A DNA stretch of 16,430 nucleotides, taken from Acidobacteriota bacterium. GTDB lineage: Bacteria; Acidobacteriota; Blastocatellia; Pyrinomonadales; Pyrinomonadaceae. The number at the start of each line of letters is the position of its first letter. The first letter of the stretch is position 1. The stretch spans positions 1 through 16,430 of the forward strand of contig JACCYR010000092.1 in NCBI GenBank assembly GCA_013696385.1. Reading direction: 5' to 3'. Of this stretch, positions 1-6,599 are shown in pieces. A program made the translations under genes and the position numbers. Under the pieces are notes generated by a model. That model ran no database searches. It was not told the DNA's origin and worked only from the letters and a program-made list of their open reading frames with translations.

Positions 1-215
1 GCCGTCTGCCGCAGTTGGCAAAATCGCTCGGACAAACCCGCAAAGCCTTCAAAGAAGGAATGCGCGAAGCCGAAGAAGAAGAACGAATTGAGCAGGAGCA
101 GAAGAAACTGCAAACTCCGCCGCTTGCGGCAACTTTTGACACACCGCAAGTTACAAGTCTGAGCGAGGAAGAATTGTTGACGGAAATGCGCCGTCGTGCG
201 GAAGTGAAACAATAG
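1..215 (+). CDS. TatA/TatB-family Sec-independent translocase subunit, 3' end
   Basis: This is the C-terminal part of a gene cut by the left window edge; the frame opens at base 3 and stops with TAG at 213-215. The first visible residues read RLPQLAKSLGQTRKAFKEG, the hallmark end of the amphipathic helix of TatA/TatB proteins (family pattern roughly LPELAKSLGKALREFK). After it comes a Glu/Lys/Gln-rich charged tail with a short conserved-looking acidic end. The transmembrane helix that should precede the amphipathic helix lies outside the window. Family knowledge: TatA/TatB subunits form the inner-membrane twin-arginine system that exports folded proteins. Whether it is TatA, TatB or TatE cannot be decided without the N-terminus. 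An internal TTG (15-17) is simply the Leu of the motif, not a start. Confidence 0.75.
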   Translation, partial: RLPQLAKSLGQTRKAFKEGMREAEEEERIEQEQKKLQTPPLAATFDTPQVTSLSEEELLTEMRRRAEVKQ

Positions 216-250
216 TAAAAGAGTAAAAGCGGAAAAAGCAGAAATTTAGG

Positions 251-310
251 TAAAGCGGTTTGAGTTTTGTGTTTCGTTTTCAAAACTTCGCTACTGCTTT
301 AACTTTTTTT
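251..310 (+). terminator. Probable intrinsic terminator after the tat gene
   Basis: Two nested arm pairs are visible: TAAAGC (251-256) with GCTTTA (296-301), and AGTTTTG (263-269) with CAAAACT (281-287). A run of seven T follows at 304-310. It lies 36 bp past the tat stop codon. The stem is AT-rich and interrupted, so strength is uncertain. Confidence 0.45.
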
Positions 311-380
311 CTTTATAACCTTTCAATTATCAAATTATTGCATACAAAATCACAAAAATAATACTAGTTCGTCAGCAAAA

Positions 381-396
381 CCAAACTAAAGTTTGG
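381..396. repeat. Short inverted repeat CCAAACT-aa-AGTTTGG
   Basis: Seven-base arms (381-387 and 390-396) around two A residues, in the gap between the convergent tat and hydrolase genes. The core AACTAAAGTTTGG resembles the AACTAAAGTTGG arm of the larger inverted repeat at 2949-3003, so it may be a fragment of the same intergenic repeat family. The rest of 311-437 is AT-rich with no gene visible. Confidence 0.45.
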
Positions 397-437
397 CAAT
401 AAGCTAACTCATCTTGAATCAGTATAATCTTAAAGTT

Positions 438-1508
438 CTATCTTAAATGCTTTCGTAAAAACGAAATAATTTTATAGCCGTCGAGATAAACCCAAGGCTT
501 TTCGCCGAGCGTGTAATGTCCGCAGGGAATTGTAACTTCATCGTGTTCGATATTGTTTTCGCGTAAGGTTTCCATCATTTTGCGGGAAAGGTTAACCGGA
601 AAAGTCAGGTCGTAAAGCGTGTAGATGTAGCGTTGCGGACGCGTCGGCATTTTTGCCAGTTTCTCCACATAAGCCATCGGCGAAATCGGCATCCAATACT
701 CGCGTAGTTCCTCTAAAGTAACATTATTTTTTAATCCTTCTTTGACATGATAAGTCGAAAGACCTTGCCAAACAACATCAGCAACGTAACCCGAAACGTG
801 ATTAAAAACGCCCGCGTCAATCGTTTCGTCGTGCGCGAAAGCGAAAAATCCGACGCACGAACCGATGCTTGTGCCGACAACGCCGACCTTTTCATAACCT
901 TGCTGTTTCAACCAGCGAACCGCCGCCCGCGTGTCCACAACCGATTGCCGAAGCGATTGCAAAGTCCGCCCGACATTCGGCGCAACCAGATAATCGGCGC
1001 GTTCAAGTTCGGGCGGCATTCGTTCTTCGTGATACGGCAAGGTCAAACGAAGCGCAGAAACTCCGACTTTATTAAAAAATTTGCACAAATCGAAATATGT
1101 TCCGGCTTTTGCGTTCCAGTGCGGAAGAACGACGACGGCAGATTTTTTGTTTTCGGAGTGCGGAAAAAATTGAGCATAAGCAGTGTTATTTTCTATCGAA
1201 GGCGTTTCAATCGCGCTTGTCCAAGTCAAAGTTTTGTGTTCCGACTTTAGTCGGCTTTGCTTGTCGTCAGAAGCCGCCTGAAGACGGAACTCAGAACTAA
1301 GTTTATAATCCGAAACTTCGGGCAGATAAAAAAATTCATCGCTTCGGGCAACCGTTTTTTTTGCATATTCACGAAAAAGTTTGCGCGGGTCGTCGCCATT
1401 CGGTTTTTCCCTAATAAATTCCACGCCCCAACCAAACGGATGCACGACGCGATTGTCGCCCAGCATGGCAAAATATCTTTCTCGCTTGTGCATGTAGCGT
1501 TTGAACAT
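438..1508 (-). CDS. Alpha/beta hydrolase (ABHD18-like) family protein
   Basis: A 356-aa protein with a complete-looking hydrolase triad by motif. The nucleophile elbow is GTSIG with Ser214, the probable acid is Asp300 in YTLYDLTFP, and the probable base is His331 in PCGHYTLGEKPW. The segment VVVLPHWNAKAGTY at about 125-138 fits the first core strand and oxyanion loop. The N-terminal 90 residues are an extension before the fold, and there is no signal peptide, so it is probably cytoplasmic. The pattern recalls the Abhydrolase_18 (ABHD18-like) group, but substrate and reaction cannot be read from sequence; esterase or lipase activity is only a class-level guess. No clear ribosome site precedes the ATG at 1508; a second in-frame Met six codons in is also possible. 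It is transcribed divergently from fbaB and convergently with the tat gene. Confidence 0.8.
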   Translation of the reverse strand: MFKRYMHKRERYFAMLGDNRVVHPFGWGVEFIREKPNGDDPRKLFREYAKKTVARSDEFFYLPEVSDYKLSSEFRLQAASDDKQSRLKSEHKTLTWTSAIETPSIENNTAYAQFFPHSENKKSAVVVLPHWNAKAGTYFDLCKFFNKVGVSALRLTLPYHEERMPPELERADYLVAPNVGRTLQSLRQSVVDTRAAVRWLKQQGYEKVGVVGTSIGSCVGFFAFAHDETIDAGVFNHVSGYVADVVWQGLSTYHVKEGLKNNVTLEELREYWMPISPMAYVEKLAKMPTRPQRYIYTLYDLTFPVNLSRKMMETLRENNIEHDEVTIPCGHYTLGEKPWVYLDGYKIISFLRKHLR

Positions 1509-1703
1509 ACTTAAAAAGTAAAAAGGCAGAGTAATAAAGTATTACTTAGAAATCTAAATAAAATAGGCAAAAGGCTTTTTATTTTATATAATTCATTTAC
1601 GCAACAAAATTTCGGCTATAAGTTTCAAAACCAATTTTATGTTATAATTTGGCGCAAAATGCTTTCTTAAAAAATTTATAGCCAACCTAGGAGAATATAC
1701 ATA
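1509..1703. promoter_or_regulatory. Divergent promoter region, hydrolase / fbaB
   Basis: This 195-bp gap must carry promoters for both neighbours. A consensus -10 box TATAAT lies at 1643-1648 on the plus strand, about 55 bp before fbaB, but I found no convincing -35 at 16-18 bp. The fbaB ribosome site AGGAGA is at 1689-1694, nine bases before ATG. A small dyad AGTAAT/ATTACT (1530-1535 and 1541-1546) sits nearer the hydrolase and could be an operator. Confidence 0.4.
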
Positions 1704-2786
1704 ATGGCGGTTGATTTCAATAAAATTCAAGAACTTTTAGGCAACGAAGCCGAAACGCTCTTAGATTATACATCTACAACTATTCCGAAGGACAATTTAC
1801 ACCTTCCGGGCGCGGATTTTGTTGACCGTGTTTGGTTGCAATCAGACCGCAATCCAAATGTTTTGCGTTCTTTGCAGACGCTTTTCGATAACGGAAGGTT
1901 GTCCGGCACGGGTTATCTTTCGATTTTGCCGGTTGACCAAGGTATCGAACATTCTGCCGGAGCAAGTTTTGCGCCGAACCCGGCGTTTTTCGACCCGGAA
2001 AATATCGTTGAATTAGCTATCGAAGGCGGCTGCAACGCGGTGGCTTCGACCTTCGGCGTTCTTGGCATCGTCGCCCGCAAATACGCGCATAAAATTCCGT
2101 TTATCGTCAAAATAAATCATAACGAACTTTTAACTTATCCGAATAAATTTGACCAAGTTATGTTCGGCACAATCGAACAGGCGAAAAATATGGGCGCGAT
2201 TGCCGTTGGCGCAACGATTTATTTCGGCTCGGATGAATCAACACGCCAGATTACGGAAGTCGCCGAAGCGTTTGCCTACGCGCACGAACTCGGAATGGCA
2301 ACGATTCTTTGGTGTTATCTGCGAAATTCGGCATTCAAAACATCCGAAGGCGATATGCACGAAGCGGCTGATTTGAGCGGACAAGCCAATCATCTCGGCG
2401 TAACGATTCAAGCCGACATTATCAAACAAAAACTACCGACGCGCAACGGCGGTTACAACGCTTTGAATTTAGCGGGAAATGCTGCTTACGGCAAAACCAG
2501 CAAACTTATTTACGAGAAACTGACAACTGACAATCCGATTGACCTTGTGCGTTACCAAGTCGCAAATTGCTATATGGGACGCTGCGGTTTGATAAATTCG
2601 GGCGGCGAATCGAAAGGCACGGGTGATTTGGCGGCGGCGGTTCGCACGGCAGTTATCAACAAACGTGGCGGCGGAACAGGTTTGATTTCAGGTCGCAAAG
2701 CATTTCAACGTCCGACAAATGAAGGTGTTGAATTGCTCAATTTGGTTCAGGACGTTTATCTGTCGAAAAAAATTACCGTTGCTTGA
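1704..2786 (+). CDS. fbaB: Class I fructose-bisphosphate aldolase (DhnA/FbaB type)
   Basis: A 360-aa protein that matches, from memory, E. coli FbaB almost end to end: TGYLSILPVDQG (69-80), EHSAGASFAPNP, VGATIYFGSDES (168-179), ADIIKQKLP (237-245), NCYMGRCGLINSGG and AVINKRGGG. The length is normal. Lys241 in the ADIIKQK motif corresponds to the Schiff-base lysine of the family. Role: reversible cleavage of fructose 1,6-bisphosphate to dihydroxyacetone phosphate and glyceraldehyde 3-phosphate in cytoplasmic glycolysis/gluconeogenesis; the DhnA class needs no metal. The start is well supported by AGGAGA nine bases upstream. It seems to be a single-gene unit: the upstream gene is divergent, and the next plus-strand gene begins more than 360 bp later. 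Confidence 0.95.
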   Translation: MAVDFNKIQELLGNEAETLLDYTSTTIPKDNLHLPGADFVDRVWLQSDRNPNVLRSLQTLFDNGRLSGTGYLSILPVDQGIEHSAGASFAPNPAFFDPENIVELAIEGGCNAVASTFGVLGIVARKYAHKIPFIVKINHNELLTYPNKFDQVMFGTIEQAKNMGAIAVGATIYFGSDESTRQITEVAEAFAYAHELGMATILWCYLRNSAFKTSEGDMHEAADLSGQANHLGVTIQADIIKQKLPTRNGGYNALNLAGNAAYGKTSKLIYEKLTTDNPIDLVRYQVANCYMGRCGLINSGGESKGTGDLAAAVRTAVINKRGGGTGLISGRKAFQRPTNEGVELLNLVQDVYLSKKITVA

Positions 2787-2904
2787 TGATTAAAATTAAC
2801 GCTAAAAATCACACAAGGAGTTTTTCACTGAAAATTGTTTATGTAAGTTTTTGCATCCATCTTCCAGTTTGAACGAAAATAAAGTTTAAAGATAGTTTTT
2901 TAGA

Positions 2905-3032
2905 TAAGCACTCCAACAAAATTACATTCAACTAAAAATTGATGCTAAGTTTTGAGTTTTAACTTTAGTTTGCAAAGAGCCAACTAAAGTTGGAACTCAA
3001 AACGCTTGAGCTTATTTTTGTTGCAGTGCTTA
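2905..3032. repeat. Nested inverted repeat, MITE/REP-like element
   Basis: Outer 17-base arms, TAAGCACTCCAACAAAA (2905-2921) and TTTTGTTGCAGTGCTTA (3016-3032), match with one mismatch. Inner 22-base arms (2949-2970 and 2982-3003; left arm GTTTTGAGTTTTAACTTTAG plus TT) match except for two positions that would form G-T wobbles, around an 11-base loop. Two concentric arm pairs over 128 bp suggest a small non-autonomous repeat unit or a large RNA hairpin rather than a simple terminator. No flanking target-site duplication was evident by eye. Confidence 0.65.
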
Positions 3033-3074
3033 AATGTAAATAATCCTTTCTTTTCTGAATCTGTTTATTACAGC

Positions 3075-3102
3075 CTGACGAAAACTACTACGTAGGGATA
3101 AT
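3075..3102 (+). promoter_or_regulatory. Candidate promoter of the FAS1 gene
   Basis: CTGACG (3075-3080) and GATAAT (3097-3102) are 16 bp apart, a fair match to -35/-10 boxes, with the start codon about 48 bp further on. The spacer contains the 8-bp palindrome CTACGTAG (3088-3095), which could be a factor site. Based on consensus only. Confidence 0.35.
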
Positions 3103-3149
3103 TTTTATCTTTAATAATTAATTAAATTAAGTAAGGAGTAGATGAAAAA

Positions 3150-3716
3150 ATGAAAAAATTAGTTTTAGCAGTTTTCGTAATGGCAGTGGCATTCGGTTTT
3201 GGAGCAAATAACGCTTCAGCTCAGATGAAAAGTGGTAATCCGATGGTCGGCGGCGCGGCAATGTTTAGAAACAAAGACATCGTTGATAACGCCGTGAACT
3301 CGAAAGACCACACGACGCTGGTCGCCGCCGTCAAAGCCGCTGGTTTGGTGGATACTTTGAAAAGCAAAGGACCGTTCACAGTTTTTGCGCCGACCAACGC
3401 GGCTTTTGACGCGCTTCCCGCCGGAACAGTTGATACGTTGCTCAAACCGGAAAACAAAGCGATGTTGACCAAAATTTTGACGTATCACGTCGTCGCGGGA
3501 AATATGGATTCAAAGGCGATTATGAAAGCCATCAAAAAAGGTAACGGCAAAGCAATGTTAAAAACTGTTTCCGGCGGCACATTGACTGCTTCGATGGACG
3601 GCGATACACTCGTTTTAACGGACGAAAAAGGCGGTATGTCGAGAGTTACAATTGCAAATGTTAGGCAATCAAACGGCGTTATTCACGTTGTTGATACGGT
3701 TTTAATGCCAAGCTAA
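3150..3716 (+). CDS. Secreted FAS1 (fasciclin) domain protein
   Basis: A 188-aa protein with a clear signal peptide (MKKLVLAVFVMAVAFGFG followed by ANNASA, cleavage likely before or after Gln25). One FAS1 domain fills about residues 45-187: the motif FTVFAPTNAAFDALPAGTVD, then LLKPENKAMLTKILTYHVVAG with the conserved YHV core, and the closing NGVIHVVDTVLMP. Single-domain bacterial FAS1 proteins are exported proteins usually linked to adhesion or matrix interactions; the ligand is unknown here. The ribosome site AAGGAG (3133-3138) is 11 bases from the chosen ATG at 3150. A nearer ATG at 3142 opens only Met-Lys-Lys-stop and overlaps the true start. It is a single-gene unit ending at a strong bidirectional terminator. 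Confidence 0.92.
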   Translation: MKKLVLAVFVMAVAFGFGANNASAQMKSGNPMVGGAAMFRNKDIVDNAVNSKDHTTLVAAVKAAGLVDTLKSKGPFTVFAPTNAAFDALPAGTVDTLLKPENKAMLTKILTYHVVAGNMDSKAIMKAIKKGNGKAMLKTVSGGTLTASMDGDTLVLTDEKGGMSRVTIANVRQSNGVIHVVDTVLMPS

Positions 3717-3758
3717 TAACTTATTATCGAACACACGAACGAAATTTTGTTCAAAAAC

Positions 3759-3793
3759 AAAAGCCGTAAGATTTAATTTCTTGCGGCTTTTTC
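3759..3793. terminator. Bidirectional intrinsic terminator
   Basis: AAAAGCCGTAAG (3759-3770) pairs with CTTGCGGCTTTT (3780-3791) through 12 bp with one G-U, across a 9-base loop. The plus strand ends in a T-run, and the minus strand also reads through T-rich sequence (CTTTTGTTTTTG). It sits exactly between the convergent FAS1 and MBL genes and can serve both. Confidence 0.88.
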
Positions 3794-3801
3794 ATTATTG
3801 C

Positions 3802-4494
3802 TTAAACAAACCTACCGCGCCCGATTTGGTAACTACCCGTCAAAAACGGATTAGTCGCTTTTTCGCGCCCGATTGTCGTTTCTCTACCGTGTCCCGAATA
3901 AACTGCAAAATCGTCGCCGAGCGTCAGAATATTATTATTTATCGAATCTATCAATTGCTCGTAAGAGCCGCCCGGCAAATCCGTTCTGCCGATTGAGCCT
4001 TCAAACAAACAATCGCCGACAAAAACTTTTTTTTCGTTTTCTTCCGCCAAAACGATATGACCGCGCGTGTGTCCGGGACAATGCAAAACCTTAAAGCGCA
4101 AATTTCCGACTGCGTAAATCTCGCCGTCCTGCCAATTTCGCGTCAACTTCGGCGGAGTTTTATAATCGAGTCCGAGCGGCTTTAATTGATGCGGGGACAA
4201 ACCCATAAAAAGCGGCTGGTTTGGCAAACCGTAATATAAATCTTCATCGCCCTTGTGCAAAATAATTTCTGCTTTTGGAAAACTTTCGTGTAAAGCCGAA
4301 GTTCCGCCAACGTGGTCGAGATGTCCGTGCGTTAATGTAATCGCTTGCAGCTGATAATTGTTATCATTCAAAAATGAAACGATTTCATCGGACTTTTCGC
4401 CCGGGTCAATGCAAATTGCCATGCCTGTTTCCTCGCACGCGACAACTCGTGTGTTTTGTTCAAACGGAGTCAGTATAAATGTTTCAATTATCAT
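3802..4494 (-). CDS. MBL-fold metallo-hydrolase, YcbL-like glyoxalase II type
   Basis: A 230-aa protein with the full metallo-beta-lactamase metal-ligand set: THGHLDHVGG (His56, His58, Asp60, His61), PGHTRGH (His142), GDCLFEGSIGRTDLPGG (Asp161) and YSGHGRETTIGREKATNPF (His202). The compact length and the GSIGRTDLPGG and GHGxxTTIGxEKxxNPF motifs fit the YcbL type-II glyoxalase-like subgroup, which hydrolyses thioesters such as S-lactoylglutathione in the cytoplasm. The C-terminal substrate-binding domain of classical glyoxalase II is absent, so the real substrate is uncertain. Its ATG overlaps the stop codon of the upstream gene by four bases (ATGA), so the two are translationally coupled. The 3' end abuts the shared terminator at 3759-3793. 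Confidence 0.88.
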   Translation of the reverse strand: MIIETFILTPFEQNTRVVACEETGMAICIDPGEKSDEIVSFLNDNNYQLQAITLTHGHLDHVGGTSALHESFPKAEIILHKGDEDLYYGLPNQPLFMGLSPHQLKPLGLDYKTPPKLTRNWQDGEIYAVGNLRFKVLHCPGHTRGHIVLAEENEKKVFVGDCLFEGSIGRTDLPGGSYEQLIDSINNNILTLGDDFAVYSGHGRETTIGREKATNPFLTGSYQIGRGRFV

Positions 4495-4778
4495 TTTTTA
4501 GTCAATTGGTTTAAGTATTTTTCCGCATCAAAATTCGCAGTTTTTCTATCTTGAACAACAAACAAAATCGCGTTTCGATAAGTTTTCGCGTCCGGTTTGC
4601 CGCTGAAACAAGGCGTTTCGATTTCCGACAAACTCAAATAGCTGACCAAACAACCGAGCAGCATCCATAAAAGAATTTCTTCAGATGTTCCGATTGGATT
4701 GTGTCTGCAAATTGTTTCGCGGTCTTGCTTTATGCCTCTGCAAATCCGCGCAAATTCCTGCTCGCTGATTTTATTCAT
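4491..4778 (-). CDS. Conserved-looking hypothetical protein, 95 aa
   Basis: I do not recognise this protein. It is 95 aa, soluble apart from a short hydrophobic stretch (about 36-48, LLWMLLGCLVSYLSL), has three cysteines (Cys14, Cys24, Cys43) plus Cys58, and ends in a charged tail. The support for it being real is positional: its stop codon overlaps the start of the MBL hydrolase as ATGA, the usual sign of a translationally coupled pair, and the reading frame has protein-like composition. It could be a regulator or accessory partner of the hydrolase, but nothing in it proves that. No clear ribosome site precedes its ATG. The 137-bp gap upstream (4779-4915) is AT-rich and must hold the promoter unless transcription continues from the GNAT gene. 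Confidence 0.65.
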   Translation of the reverse strand: MNKISEQEFARICRGIKQDRETICRHNPIGTSEEILLWMLLGCLVSYLSLSEIETPCFSGKPDAKTYRNAILFVVQDRKTANFDAEKYLNQLTKK

Positions 4779-4915
4779 CAGGATTTATTAAGCATAAACG
4801 AAATTTTAATTCATAACGAACCAAAATCAGACAAAGTTTTTACCTTCCAGACTTATCATAGTTTTGCTTTTTCAAATTTATAACCTAAATTCTAACATCT
4901 AAGATTTCGGTTTTT

Positions 4916-5362
4916 TCAAATCATTTCCTCATACATCAAATAATGTGAACCTTGCATTCCGACTTTTTCATAAACTTTTTGCGCGTTGACATTTTCGTTT
5001 TCGACGTAAAGCCGAAAACCACAGACATTGCCGGAAGTCCGCGCCTCGGCTTTAACAAATTCGTAAAGACGGCTGTAAATTTTTCTGCCGCGGGCTTCCG
5101 GCAAAATATAAACGCTTTGAATCCACCAAAACCAACAATTACGCCAATCGCTCCACTCAAAAGTTATCATCAAACCGCCGATGATTTTATTTTCGTCTTC
5201 GGCGACAATATAAAAACCTTTCTTTTCGTCGTGAAAAACCGCCTCAACGCCATTTTGTAAAATAGTTGTTTCAAGCCGTATTCCTTCGGTTTCGAGTGCC
5301 ATCGCTTGATTAAATTCGACTAAGTTCGGCGCATCTTCAATCTTCGCAATGCGAATATTCAT
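4916..5362 (-). CDS. GNAT-family N-acetyltransferase
   Basis: A 148-aa single-domain protein of normal GNAT length. The acetyl-CoA binding motif A is visible as VYILPEARGRKIYSRLYEFV (84-103; the R-G-R loop of the Q/RxxGxG/A pattern), and motif B as FRLYVENENVNAQKVYEKVG (116-135). Strands ahead of it (YIVAEDENKIIGGLMITFEW) are typical of the fold's centre. It should transfer an acetyl group from acetyl-CoA to an amine; the substrate is not predictable. The ribosome site AAGGAA (complement of 5368-5373) is well placed before the ATG. It may be transcribed with the minus-strand pair downstream, and it is divergent from the DHH gene. Confidence 0.85.
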   Translation of the reverse strand: MNIRIAKIEDAPNLVEFNQAMALETEGIRLETTILQNGVEAVFHDEKKGFYIVAEDENKIIGGLMITFEWSDWRNCWFWWIQSVYILPEARGRKIYSRLYEFVKAEARTSGNVCGFRLYVENENVNAQKVYEKVGMQGSHYLMYEEMI

Positions 5363-5371
5363 AAATTTTCC

Positions 5372-5400
5372 TTGACGATATTTCTTTTCCCAACTAATCT
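5372..5400 (+). promoter_or_regulatory. Candidate promoter of the DHH gene
   Basis: TTGACG (5372-5377) and TAATCT (5395-5400) are separated by 17 bp, a good sigma-70-like arrangement, 48 bp ahead of the ATG at 5448. The -35 box overlaps by two bases the ribosome site of the divergent GNAT gene. Confidence 0.45.
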
Positions 5401-5447
5401 AAAATGTTTTGTCTATTAAATACAAAATACAAAATCTGATTGACATT

Positions 5448-6407
5448 ATGAAACTTCGGATACTTTATCACGGGAACTGCTTTGACGGCGTTTCTTCCGC
5501 CGCCGTTTTTACAAAATTTTATCGCGCAAAAATTCACCAGGACGCAGAAATTTGCTATACGCCGACGATGCACCGCGCCGGAAATGCATTTGACAAAGCG
5601 CAATTTGACGGCGACGAAAACGCCATTGTTGATTTTAAATACTGCGCTGACGAACGCCTGACGTGGTGGTTCGACCATCATCAATCGGCGTTTTTGAGTG
5701 AAGCCGACGAAGCGCACTTTCTCGCCGACATTTCAGGCAAAAAATTTCTCGACACGGCGAGCAAATCCTGTGCCGAATTTATTGCGCGAATTGCCAAAGA
5801 GAAATTTGGTTTTGGAGACGAATCGCTCGCGGAATTGATTCATTGGGCGCATATTATTGACGGCGCGTTGTATGATTCGCCCGCGCAGTGTGTTGAACTG
5901 CGCTCGTCGGCATTGAAATTGATGCAGCTTATCGAAGGCGAAAAGGACGAAAAATTCGTCGAAAAAATCATCCGCGATTTGACCGAAAAATCTTTGGACG
6001 AAATTTTGGAAAGCGACGAAATACAAGCCAAACTGAAACCCATTTTAGACCGGCATTGGCAAATGGTCGAATTGATTAAAGAAAGAGCAAATTATTCACG
6101 CGGCGTGGTGAGTTTTGATTTGGTTGCCGAAGGCATTGACGGTTACAACAAGTTTATTCCGTATTATTTTTACCCACAAACGACTTACACAGTTTCGTTG
6201 ACAAAGAGCGCGTTTCGGACAAAAGTTTCGGTTGGCTCAAACCCGTGGTCGCCGCGCCCGCGCGTTCATAACATCGCCGAAATCTGCGAACGCTACGGTG
6301 GCGGCGGACACGCGGTTGTCGGCGCAGTTTCTCTGAAACCCGAAGAAGTGGAAAAAGGTCGGGCGATTATGCACGAAATTATTGAAGAATTGCAGTTTAA
6401 AGATTAA
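5448..6407 (+). CDS. DHH-superfamily phosphoesterase
   Basis: A 319-aa protein. The N-terminal DHH domain begins immediately with LRILYHGNCFDGVSSAAVF (His8 and Asp13 as motif I metal ligands), continues with IVDF (Asp62), and has WWFDHHQS (Asp76-His77-His78), which names the family. The C-terminal DHHA1-type domain ends with the glycine-rich GGGGHAVVGAVSL (from about 284). DHH/DHHA1 proteins are Mn-dependent phosphoesterases that include NrnA oligoribonucleases, RecJ and cyclic-dinucleotide hydrolases; this one lacks extra domains and its substrate is open. I chose ATG 5448 because the family motif starts within seven residues of it; the longer frame from a TTG at 5409 adds 13 residues unlike the family. 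There is no strong ribosome site, so a short leader is likely. Confidence 0.85.
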   Translation: MKLRILYHGNCFDGVSSAAVFTKFYRAKIHQDAEICYTPTMHRAGNAFDKAQFDGDENAIVDFKYCADERLTWWFDHHQSAFLSEADEAHFLADISGKKFLDTASKSCAEFIARIAKEKFGFGDESLAELIHWAHIIDGALYDSPAQCVELRSSALKLMQLIEGEKDEKFVEKIIRDLTEKSLDEILESDEIQAKLKPILDRHWQMVELIKERANYSRGVVSFDLVAEGIDGYNKFIPYYFYPQTTYTVSLTKSAFRTKVSVGSNPWSPRPRVHNIAEICERYGGGGHAVVGAVSLKPEEVEKGRAIMHEIIEELQFKD

Positions 6408-6444
6408 CGCTTTTTATCTGAAATTTGTTTAACCAGACGTTCGG

Positions 6445-6480
6445 TTTTTTCTATAATTATTGATTGAATTATAGAAAGAA
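6445..6480. repeat. Perfect stem-loop between DHH and S55 genes
   Basis: TTTCTATAATT (6448-6458) pairs perfectly with AATTATAGAAA (6467-6477) around an 8-base loop; the stem extends to about 14 bp with one G-T pair. It lies 38 bp after the DHH stop and could protect the 3' end of that transcript or be an operator. It is too AT-rich, with no trailing T-run on the plus strand, to be a clear terminator. The rest of 6408-6599 shows no gene. Confidence 0.6.
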
Positions 6481-6599
6481 AATACAACTTGAAATCATTT
6501 TCGGGAGTCTTAATTGTCAGTTTGAGAAAAAAAACTTTCGGTCAGACGGTTAAAATGTTACCATTAGAAAGTCAATGAGAAAGGAAAGAGTTTAACCAA

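Larger units (their letters stand above)
2787..3149. other. Gene-free gap between fbaB and FAS1 gene
   Basis: This 363-bp gap has no full-length gene. It contains: a well-formed Shine-Dalgarno AAGGAG (2815-2820) seven bases before a CTG codon that opens only a 14-codon frame (2828-2872); the nested inverted repeat at 2905-3032; and a likely promoter and ribosome site for the FAS1 gene at its right end. It is otherwise AT-rich. Confidence 0.6.

Noticed and set aside
747..1250. 167-codon open frame on the plus strand opposite the hydrolase gene
   Set aside because: It lies entirely within the antisense of a well-supported gene, has no ribosome site, and its Arg/Phe-rich composition is that of a shadow frame.
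5409..5447. Upstream TTG start adding 13 residues to the DHH protein
   Set aside because: The family motif begins right after ATG 5448, and 5409 would lie at the predicted transcription start.
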